Of a stretch of 5,243 nt of DNA, positions 1 to 5,018 are shown one piece after another. Each line of letters opens with the position of its first letter. The first letter of the stretch is position 1. A program made the position numbers and the translations under genes. Source of the stretch: an uncultured Blautia sp. (GTDB lineage Bacteria > Bacillota > Clostridia > Lachnospirales > Lachnospiraceae); contig USPF01000087.1 of NCBI GenBank assembly GCA_900556555.1, forward strand, positions 1-5,243. The letters are read 5' to 3'. The notes beneath the pieces are model-generated. The model was given only the letters and a program-made list of their open reading frames with translations, did not search any database and was not told the DNA's origin.

Positions 1-145
1 TGTACAGACTACAGCGAACCGTATCATGGAAATCCTTCCAAACGGCGTGCTGATCGATAAGATTACTACTTATGACGAATATCTGGCCAGTGATGAAATG
101 GCAAGAAAACGCCAGGTTTATACTATGACAGAGGAAGACAACTAA
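1..145 (+). CDS. ABC-F family ATP-binding protein, C-terminal fragment
   Basis: This is an open frame entering from the left edge (first full codon at position 2), giving 47 residues that end at TAA 143-145. The visible tail begins VQTTANRIMEILPNG and continues with IDK and TTYDEYLAS. This resembles the end of the second ATPase domain of ABC-F proteins, where a 'D-x-x-F-V-x-x-x-A-x-R-I-x-E-I' stretch follows the H-switch and is trailed by a 'YDEYL' segment. ABC-F proteins are soluble twin-ATPase factors that act on the ribosome (translation factors or antibiotic-resistance proteins), not transporters. The catalytic motifs lie outside the window, so the subfamily cannot be decided. The acidic tail MTEEDN is unremarkable. 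A strong terminator follows 16 bases after the stop, so this is the last gene of its transcript. The family call rests on a short tail that I recognise, not on motifs. Confidence 0.75.
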   Translation, partial: VQTTANRIMEILPNGVLIDKITTYDEYLASDEMARKRQVYTMTEEDN

Positions 146-161
146 ATTTTTTAGATTTGGC

Positions 162-198
162 AAAGAGCTGTTGAATGAAAATTCGATGGCTCTTTTTT
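162..198 (+). terminator. Intrinsic terminator of the ABC-F gene
   Basis: The left arm 162-176 and right arm 181-195 pair over 15 bp around a GAAA tetraloop (177-180). Three of the pairs are G-U wobbles and there are no mismatches. The right arm runs into a six-base T tract (193-198). It lies 16 bases after the stop codon at 145. The hairpin-plus-U-tract layout is that of a classic Rho-independent terminator reading on the + strand. Confidence 0.93.
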
Positions 199-204
199 GT
201 ATCT

Positions 205-232
205 TTTACTATTTAAATTTCTGTAGTATAGT
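205..232 (+). promoter_or_regulatory. Weak candidate promoter for the broken gene at 269-801
   Basis: A TATAGT box (227-232, 5/6 to consensus) is preceded by TTTACT (205-210, 4/6 to TTGACA) with a 16-bp spacer. It sits in the A+T-rich gap after the terminator and about 37 bases before the decayed reading frame. In such A+T-rich DNA this quality of match arises easily by chance, so the call is tentative. Confidence 0.3.
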
Positions 233-268
233 AGATTCATATTATATATTTTTCTTCACAACAATGAA

Positions 269-801
269 TTGGAGGTGTCGCTTATTTATCAACAGCTATT
301 ATTAAAACGCAAGGAATTTCTTGAACAGGAAATTCTAAATCTCCAGGAAAAGATTTCTCTTCTTCCTCCTGGGAAACTTATCTGTACCAGAAATAGGAAA
401 CGTTTCAAGTGGTATCACAGCCTAAAGCATTCTTGTATTTATCTTCCTAAATCCCAGGAATCTCTGGCCATCTCCTATGTTCCAAATCAGAAGTTATCAT
501 TGATACCGCACTTTGCACGAACAAAATCCCATTCCGGTATGAATGTATCCTTTCTCTTGGCTCTAAAACTTTTTTCCCTGACTTTACCATACGCCACCCG
601 TCAACTGGGGAATTTTTCTACTGGGAGCACTTTGGCATGATGGATTCTACTGCTTATTCACAAAATGCCTTTAACAAACTACAAATCTATGCCTCTTATG
701 GCATCCTGCCCACGATTAACCTTATTACTACCTATGAAACCAAGGAACATCTTCTCAATGCACAGACTGTCCAACAACTAATTACTCATTACTTCTTGTA
801 G
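269..801 (+). pseudogene. Broken gene: nuclease-like hypothetical protein with internal deletion and frame change
   Basis: Two halves of what looks like one protein lie in different frames. The N-terminal half (frame of position 269, readable to about 460) starts LIYQQLLLKRKEFLEQEI, predicted to be helical, followed by GKLICTRN, RFKWYHS and YLPK. The C-terminal half (frame of position 451, ending at TAG 799-801) contains SKSE (481-492), IPFRYE, PDFTIRHP (577-600), YWEHFG (619-636), then INLITTYETKEH and the end HYFL. From memory, a family of roughly 270-300 residues in Lachnospiraceae carries both halves in this order, separated by about 90-100 residues that are absent here. The E...PD...E spacing resembles a PD-(D/E)XK nuclease core in which the final lysine is replaced. 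There is no convincing start: GGAGG at 271-275 is followed by no properly placed ATG, and 269 is only a TTG codon. Family function is unknown to me. Decay is well supported because the second half is a long protein-like frame without its own start. Confidence 0.75.
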
Positions 802-1045
802 AGCAGATTTATTTCCATTTTGGGTAGGGGCAAAATCACCCTGCTACACTCTTTTTTCGCCCCTATCTTGGGTATTTTCCACTTCCTGTTACACCTTTTT
901 GTCCCTTTTTCTTTCCTCATGTATACTTTCCAAGCCAAGTTTTTGCCCTTGCATACTCCTAAAACTTCTCTTACCCACTGTGTTGGGCAAAACCCTCTGA
1001 TTCCTCTTTGTTTTGCCCAATTCCATGATGAACTAATATTTTCCC
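802..1045. other. Gene-free spacer with degenerate repeats
   Basis: I find no credible gene here on either strand. The + strand is pyrimidine-rich. The octamer GGGCAAAA or its complement occurs exactly four times: 828-835 (+), 941-948 (-), 985-992 (+) and 1011-1018 (-). A longer degenerate pair shares CTGYTACAC followed by a T run and a C-rich end at 840-863 and 885-905. A 9-bp stem can form between 823-831 and 859-867 (one G-U pair). These elements together suggest a structured or repeat-derived spacer, possibly a worn repeat family. I cannot assign it to a known element. Confidence 0.5.
983..1020. repeat. Perfect 11-bp inverted repeat downstream of the araC-type gene
   Basis: The arms TTGGGCAAAAC (983-993) and GTTTTGCCCAA (1010-1020) are exact reverse complements around a 16-base loop. 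The element lies 25 bases beyond the stop of the - strand regulator gene, where a terminator would be expected. However, no T run follows on either strand, so it is not a standard intrinsic terminator. It could stabilise the 3' end of the regulator mRNA or be part of the repeat pattern in this spacer. Confidence 0.6.
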
Positions 1046-1930
1046 CTAAGACTCTTTCGCTTCAATCTGCATTTTCATATCTTTATACTCTTTCGGTGAA
1101 ATCCCAAATTCTTTCTTAAAAGCCCGGTAAAAATTTGAATAATCTTTAAATCCAAACATTAGATACGCTTTGCTGATACTGATATTACTTAGAATTGCAT
1201 TCTGGCAGGCAGACAGACGCTTTTTCATAATATACTGATGTATAGAAATTCCAGTATTTCTCTTAAATAAATGTGCAATATAATATTTACTGACATAAAA
1301 CTTCTTTGCCAGATGCTCCAGAGAAATATCCTGTTCTAAGTGATTGTCAATATATACCAACAGCTTCTGGTACAAATCCTGCTCTTCTTTCCTTTTTCTT
1401 GGATTGTTTTGTTCATATGCCATCCTGTTTAAATGAAGGACAAGATCACAGATACTAATAAACACTTTTGATTCTTTTCCGAAACGTTCAGAATTTATTT
1501 CTTCTATTAAATGAAAAATTTTAGACTGTATTGCGCTAAACGGTACTGCCTCATTATGATAAATATATTGCTTCTTCTCAGAAGCACATTGAATAATATA
1601 ATAAAAATCTTCCGACATTTGCCGCATTCGCTGAAGATAATCTGTGCTGAGCCAAAATACAAAACGGCTATAAGGTAAGTTTTCATCATGAATCACGGCT
1701 CTATGAGGCACTCCCGGTGGAATCACCACCACATCTCCTGTCTTTAAAGGAAAGGACTTATCACGAATCCAAATCGATACGTTTCCTTCCATAAAAAAAT
1801 AAACTTCATAATAATTGTGAAAATGGCTATCCATATGCTTCAAATGCTTATCACTGTAGTAATAAATTTCAAAATCCTTAGACAGCATATACTGGCGTGT
1901 TATAAAATCTGTTTTATAATTTTTTTTCAT
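1046..1930 (-). CDS. AraC-family transcriptional regulator with N-terminal cupin domain
   Basis: This 294-residue protein has a normal AraC/XylS length. Residues about 20-110 form a cupin-like sensor domain with HFHNYYEVYFF (H36, H38, E42) and GDVVVIPPGVPHRA (65-78, H76), the usual sugar-sensing fold of this group. Residues about 185-285 form the DNA-binding domain with two helix-turn-helix units. The first lies around 202-226 (ISLEHLAKKFYVSKYYIAHL). The second lies around 251-282 and holds the family signature region FGFKDYSNFYRAFKKEFGISPKEY. There is no membrane segment, so it acts in the cytoplasm. ATG 1928-1930 is the only suitable start, but the Shine-Dalgarno is weak (purine-rich GAGAGACAGAAG directly before it), suggesting low expression. 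It is divergent from uxuA across 158 bp that hold 21-bp-phased direct repeats, so I infer that it controls uxuAB and probably itself in response to a hexuronate or pathway intermediate. The effector is not shown by the sequence. Confidence 0.93.
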   Translation of the reverse strand: MKKNYKTDFITRQYMLSKDFEIYYYSDKHLKHMDSHFHNYYEVYFFMEGNVSIWIRDKSFPLKTGDVVVIPPGVPHRAVIHDENLPYSRFVFWLSTDYLQRMRQMSEDFYYIIQCASEKKQYIYHNEAVPFSAIQSKIFHLIEEINSERFGKESKVFISICDLVLHLNRMAYEQNNPRKRKEEQDLYQKLLVYIDNHLEQDISLEHLAKKFYVSKYYIAHLFKRNTGISIHQYIMKKRLSACQNAILSNISISKAYLMFGFKDYSNFYRAFKKEFGISPKEYKDMKMQIEAKES

Positions 1931-1969
1931 CTTCTGTCTCTCACACTTCCTATGTTTGTTCGTGTATTC

Positions 1970-1998
1970 ATATTAATACAAAACAACAACTTTTGCAA
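1970..1998 (-). promoter_or_regulatory. Candidate promoter of the AraC-type regulator gene
   Basis: On the - strand TTGCAA (1993-1998) and TAATAT (1970-1975) are separated by 17 bp. The -10 box ends 40 bases before the regulator ATG. The -35 hexamer lies inside the left direct repeat (1983-1999), so a protein bound there would block RNA polymerase, which would fit negative autoregulation. The match is moderate and the region is A+T-rich. Confidence 0.5.
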
Positions 1999-2020
1999 TA
2001 TATACAACAACCTTATCAAT
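1983..2020. promoter_or_regulatory. Putative AraC-type operator: two 17-bp direct repeats phased at 21 bp
   Basis: Copy 1 (1983-1999) and copy 2 (2004-2020) both read ACAACAAC followed by nine bases ending CAAT, and 14 of 17 positions are identical. Their starts are 21 bp apart, two turns of B-DNA, which is the usual geometry of AraC-family half-sites such as araI1/araI2. Copy 2 ends at 2020, the first base of the uxuA -35 box. This is typical of an activator that touches sigma. Copy 1 covers the -35 box of the divergent regulator promoter. The repeats are seen directly; binding by the neighbouring regulator is inferred. Confidence 0.65.
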
Positions 2021-2048
2021 TGGAATTATTTTAAGTCGAAACTATAAT
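2020..2048 (+). promoter_or_regulatory. uxuAB promoter (sigma-A type)
   Basis: TTGGAA (2020-2025, 5/6 to TTGACA counting the mismatch at one position as G for A and allowing A for C as partial; at least 4/6 strictly) and a perfect TATAAT (2043-2048) are separated by exactly 17 bp. Transcription would begin near 2055, leaving a leader of about 35 bases before the uxuA ATG. The -35 box directly abuts the right half-site of the putative operator, and it departs from consensus at the third and later positions, as is common at activator-dependent promoters. Confidence 0.75.
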
Positions 2049-2075
2049 ACTAAATATCAAACAAACATCGAAAGT

Positions 2076-2080
2076 GAGGA
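2076..2080 (+). promoter_or_regulatory. Ribosome binding site that fixes the uxuA start
   Basis: GAGGA (2076-2080) lies 8 bases before ATG 2089. A GTG codon at 2074 is in frame and would lengthen the protein by five residues, but it overlaps this Shine-Dalgarno sequence and has no properly placed site of its own. ATG 2089 also gives the usual family N-terminus, a short Met segment followed by RWYG. Confidence 0.8.
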
Positions 2081-2088
2081 AATCAATT

Positions 2089-3159
2089 ATGGAAATGACA
2101 ATGCGCTGGTACGGAAAAAATCATGATACCGTTACTCTGGAGCAGATTAAGCAGAGCTGCTATGTAACAGGTATCATTACAACTCTTTATGACAAATTAC
2201 CTGGTGAAGTTTGGACACTGGATGAAATCCTGGCTATGAAAAAAGAGGTAGAAGATGCAGGTCTTCACTTAGCTGGTATCGAAAGTGTAAACGTAAGCGA
2301 TGCTATTAAAACAGGTGCTCCTGAGAGGGACAAAGACATTGCAGCTTACATCGAAACACTGGAAAATCTTGGAAAAGCTGATATTCATATGGTATGCTAC
2401 AACTTCATGCCTGTATTTGACTGGACCAGAACAGAACTGGCAAGAGTAAGAGAAGACGGAACTACTGTTCTTGCATACAACCAGGATACTGTAGACGCTA
2501 TGGACCCGGACAACATGTTTGATTCCATCAAAGACAACATGAATGGTACTGTTATGCCAGGCTGGGAACCAGAACGTATGGAAAAAGTAAAAGAATTATT
2601 CGAACTTTACAAAGATATTGATGAAGAAAAATTATTCGAAAACTTGAAATACTTCCTGGAAGCAATCATGCCGGTTTGTGACAAATATGACATCAACATG
2701 GCAATCCACCCAGACGATCCATCTTGGAGCGTATTTGGCCTGCCTCGTATTATTTCCTCCCAGGCAAAGCTGAAACGTATGATGGATATGGTTCCAAACA
2801 AACACAATGGCGTTACATTCTGCATGGGCTCTTACGGAACCAACTTAAACAATGATTTAATTGATACCATTCATATGCTCAAGGGAAGAATTCACTTCGC
2901 ACACGTAAGAAACCTTCGTTTCAACGATGGTATGCGTGACTTCGAAGAAAGTGCACATTTAAGCTCTGATGGTACATTTGATATGTACGCTATCATGAAA
3001 GCACTTCACGACACAGGATTTGATGGACCAATCCGCCCAGACCACGGACGTATGATGTGGGGAGAAAAGGCAATGCCTGGCTATGGTCTGTATGACCGTG
3101 CTCTCGGTGCTGCATACCTGAGAGGATTATGGGAAGCTGCTGAAAAAGAATCCAAATAA
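2089..3159 (+). CDS. uxuA: Mannonate dehydratase UxuA
   Basis: UxuA (EC 4.2.1.8) dehydrates D-mannonate to 2-keto-3-deoxy-D-gluconate in cytoplasmic glucuronate breakdown, using a divalent metal such as Mn2+ or Fe2+. From ATG 2089 the protein has 356 residues, the usual size in Gram-positive bacteria and shorter than the roughly 394 of E. coli. It opens with MRWYG (residues 5-9). The expected metal ligands of its TIM-barrel fold are all visible: H207 in AIHPDDP, C245 in FCMGSYG, H272 in FAHVRN, and D318 in RPDHGR with H319 beside it. The conserved C-terminal PGYGLYDRALGAAYLRGLWEA is intact but for its final residues, which end EKESK. The gene is first in a two-gene operon; uxuB begins 35 bases after its TAA. 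It is probably driven by the promoter at 2020-2048 under the divergent AraC-type regulator. Codon use is that of a well-expressed gene. I see no defect. Confidence 0.96.
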   Translation: MEMTMRWYGKNHDTVTLEQIKQSCYVTGIITTLYDKLPGEVWTLDEILAMKKEVEDAGLHLAGIESVNVSDAIKTGAPERDKDIAAYIETLENLGKADIHMVCYNFMPVFDWTRTELARVREDGTTVLAYNQDTVDAMDPDNMFDSIKDNMNGTVMPGWEPERMEKVKELFELYKDIDEEKLFENLKYFLEAIMPVCDKYDINMAIHPDDPSWSVFGLPRIISSQAKLKRMMDMVPNKHNGVTFCMGSYGTNLNNDLIDTIHMLKGRIHFAHVRNLRFNDGMRDFEESAHLSSDGTFDMYAIMKALHDTGFDGPIRPDHGRMMWGEKAMPGYGLYDRALGAAYLRGLWEAAEKESK

Positions 3160-3194
3160 GAGTAGTCATCGCAAGTGCGAGAAAGGGAAAAAAC

Positions 3195-4805
3195 ATGAAA
3201 TTAACTTTAGAAGGCCTGAAAAACAGACAGGATTGGGAAGCTGCTGGAATTGCTCTCCCATCCTATGACATTGAAAAAGTAGTTGAAAACACAAAAAAAT
3301 CCCCTACATGGGTACACTTTGGTGCTGGTAACATCTTCCGTATCTTCATTGGCGGACTGGCTAATACTTTACTGGAAAAAGGGGAAGCTGACAAGGGTAT
3401 TACCTGTGTAGAAACTTTTGACTTTGATGTAGTGGATAAAATCTACAAACCTTATGACAATCTGGTACTGGCTGTTACCTTAAAAGCAGACGGTTCTACA
3501 GACAAGAAAGTTCTTGGTTCTCTGACAGAAGCAATCAAAGCTCAGTCCAATGTTGCAGAAGAATGGAACCGTTTAAAAGAAATCTTCGTGAATCCTGAAC
3601 TGCAGATGATTTCTTTTACAATCACAGAAAAAGGATATGCTTTAAAAGGTGCTGACGGAACTTTCTTCCCATTCATCCAGGCTGACATTGACAACGGTCC
3701 TGAAAAAGCTGGTTCTGCTATGGCTGTTGTATGCGCTTTATTAAATGAGCGTTACAAAGCAGGAAAAACTCCTCTTGCTGTTGTTTCTATGGATAACTGC
3801 TCTCACAATGGTGAAAAGCTGCAGAACTCTATTCTCACTATGGCAAAAGAATGGTTTGCAAAAGGTTTTGTAGAAGAAGGATTCGTAGAATATCTTTCCA
3901 ATGAAAAACAAGTTTCTTTCCCATGGTCCATGATCGATAAAATCACACCAAGACCAGCCGATTCTGTATGTGAAGACCTGGAAAAAGCTGGTGTAGAAGA
4001 GATTGCACCTGTAATCACTTCTAAGAGAACCTATATCGCACCTTTCGTAAATGCAGAAGGTCCTCAGTACCTGGTTATTGAAGATAAATTCCCGAATGGA
4101 AGACCTGCTCTGGAAAAGGCCGGTGTATATCTCACAGACAGAGATACCGTAAACAAAGTAGAGCGTATGAAAGTTACTACTTGCCTGAATCCTCTGCATA
4201 CTGCTCTTGCTGTGTACGGCTGTGTACTTGGCTATACTTTAATTGCAGATGAAATGAAAGACGAACAATTAAACAAACTGGTTCACCAGATTGGCCCTGT
4301 AGAAGGTATGCCGGTCGTAACAGATCCTGGTATCCTCTCTCCTGCTGACTTTGTAGACGAAGTTATCAATGTTCGTATCCCGAACCCATTTATGCCTGAC
4401 ACACCACAGCGTATTGCTACCGATACTTCACAGAAAGTAGGTATCCGCTACGGTGAAACGATTAAATCCTATGTAGCACAGTATGGTGATGCGAAAAAAT
4501 TAACAGCTATCCCTCTGGCAATTGCAGGATGGTGCAGATATCTCTTAGGTGTAGATGATGAAGGAAATACTTTTGAACGTTCCGCAGACCCAATGCTGGA
4601 AGAACTGAGCAAGGCTCTGGAAGGAATTGAAGTTGGAAATCCTTCTTCTTACAACGGACAGTTAAAATCCATCCTTTCCAACGCAAACATCTTTGGTATT
4701 GACTTATATGAAGCTGGAATCGGTGAAAAGATTGAAGGCATGTTCCTGGAAGAAATCGCAGGTGCAGGTGCTGTAAGAAATACTTTGAAAAAATATATGG
4801 CATAA
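3195..4805 (+). CDS. uxuB: D-mannonate oxidoreductase / fructuronate reductase (long-chain mannitol dehydrogenase family)
   Basis: This enzyme (EC 1.1.1.57) reduces D-fructuronate to D-mannonate with NADH, feeding UxuA. At 536 residues it is a long-chain polyol dehydrogenase, not the short-chain reductase type found in Bacillus; E. coli UxuB is about 486. The N-terminal Rossmann part shows WVHFGAGNIFR (39-49). SMDNCSHNG (198-206) matches the family 'DN-x-x-HNG' motif. PWSMIDKITPRP (243-254) ends the N domain. The C-terminal domain has the catalytic cluster K326, N332 and H335 in MKVTTCLNPLHTALA, plus RIPNPFMPDTPQRIATD (394-410). The Lys-to-Asn gap is six residues, one more than in E. coli-type enzymes as I remember them. 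An AAAGGGA Shine-Dalgarno lies about seven bases before ATG 3195. Mannitol dehydrogenase or tagaturonate reductase (UxaB) activity is possible from the fold alone, but co-transcription with uxuA favours fructuronate reductase. A terminator follows four bases after the stop codon. Confidence 0.9.
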   Translation: MKLTLEGLKNRQDWEAAGIALPSYDIEKVVENTKKSPTWVHFGAGNIFRIFIGGLANTLLEKGEADKGITCVETFDFDVVDKIYKPYDNLVLAVTLKADGSTDKKVLGSLTEAIKAQSNVAEEWNRLKEIFVNPELQMISFTITEKGYALKGADGTFFPFIQADIDNGPEKAGSAMAVVCALLNERYKAGKTPLAVVSMDNCSHNGEKLQNSILTMAKEWFAKGFVEEGFVEYLSNEKQVSFPWSMIDKITPRPADSVCEDLEKAGVEEIAPVITSKRTYIAPFVNAEGPQYLVIEDKFPNGRPALEKAGVYLTDRDTVNKVERMKVTTCLNPLHTALAVYGCVLGYTLIADEMKDEQLNKLVHQIGPVEGMPVVTDPGILSPADFVDEVINVRIPNPFMPDTPQRIATDTSQKVGIRYGETIKSYVAQYGDAKKLTAIPLAIAGWCRYLLGVDDEGNTFERSADPMLEELSKALEGIEVGNPSSYNGQLKSILSNANIFGIDLYEAGIGEKIEGMFLEEIAGAGAVRNTLKKYMA

Positions 4806-4808
4806 TAA

Positions 4809-4849
4809 AAAAGGATGCTGTTTCCTCCCGTGAGGGGCAGCATCCTTTT
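4809..4849. terminator. Bidirectional intrinsic terminator after uxuB
   Basis: The arms AAAAGGATGCTG (4809-4820) and CAGCATCCTTTT (4838-4849) are a perfect 12-bp match. An inner CCTC/GAGG stem closes a CCGT loop, with a T bulge and T-G wobble pairs between the two stems. T4 follows on the + strand. The run of six A upstream (4807-4812) gives a T6 tract on the - strand. It therefore ends uxuAB from the left and the decayed gene from the right, which is where two convergent genes meet. Confidence 0.93.
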
Positions 4850-4856
4850 CTACTGT

Positions 4857-5018
4857 TTAGAGGCCAAATTCCTCAAACAGTTTTTTCTGGTACTCCTTAT
4901 CTAAGGCAGCTTTTATAATATCGTCTGTTCTTCCCAATTCATACAGACGCAGCGTCAAAGCATTTACTCTTTTTTCTCCCAATTCCTCATACATCAATTC
5001 CTCTAATGCTTCACACAT
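4857..5018 (-). CDS. Possible 53-residue remnant product from the decayed nuclease-like gene
   Basis: Within the decayed gene, AGGAGGT (+ strand 5026-5032) lies seven bases before an ATG (5016-5018) that starts MCEALEELMYEELGEKRVNA and ends FEEFGL. This is the strongest Shine-Dalgarno in the window, although its bases also encode the family residues QEVKE, so it may be accidental. The product would be an acidic, charged, mostly helical C-terminal piece without the nuclease core. No promoter close upstream is evident. A longer version starting at 5093 (78 residues) lacks a ribosome binding site and reads out of frame with the upstream part. Whether any protein is made is uncertain. Confidence 0.4.
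   Translation of the reverse strand: MCEALEELMYEELGEKRVNALTLRLYELGRTDDIIKAALDKEYQKKLFEEFGL

Larger units (their letters stand above)
1944..2076. repeat. 17-bp inverted repeat mirrored in the two divergent leaders
   Basis: The leader of uxuA (+ strand, 2060-2076) reads AACAAACATCGAAAGTG. The leader of the regulator gene (- strand, 1960 down to 1944) reads AACAAACATAGGAAGTG. They match at 15 of 17 positions. The arms end 12 and 13 bases before the respective ATG codons, so both mRNAs carry almost the same segment at the same distance from the start. It may be a shared operator, a shared translation-level control site or a relic of duplication. It lies outside the direct repeats and both promoters. 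Confidence 0.6.

Noticed and set aside
921..965. Short - strand frame of about 21 codons starting MQGQKLGLES
   Set aside because: It is too short, within repeat-like DNA, and has no homology that I recognise.
802..1045. CRISPR array or riboswitch in the repeat-bearing spacer
   Set aside because: The repeats are short, degenerate and unevenly spaced, without uniform spacers, and no known riboswitch core is visible.
820..1119. A 99-codon open frame on the + strand
   Set aside because: It has no ribosome binding site, a low-complexity pyrimidine-derived composition (F, L, S, P), and overlaps the end of the clear AraC-type gene on the other strand.
1953..1970. Catabolite response element (cre) resembling TGTTTGTTCGTGTATTCA
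   Set aside because: The spacing between the TG, the central CG and the CA does not match the CcpA consensus, so no cre site is claimed.
1817..2047. A 76-codon + strand open frame over the regulator start and the promoter region
   Set aside because: It is antisense to the AraC-type gene, has no Shine-Dalgarno sequence, resembles no family I know, and runs through the promoter and operator elements.
2074..2088. GTG at 2074 as the uxuA start
   Set aside because: It lies within the ribosome binding site region that serves ATG 2089, and the extra five residues are not family-like.
3741..4199. A 152-codon - strand open frame inside uxuB
   Set aside because: It is a shadow of the strongly coding uxuB frame. 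Its composition (rich in F, C, S, R) is that of antisense reading and it has no start signals.
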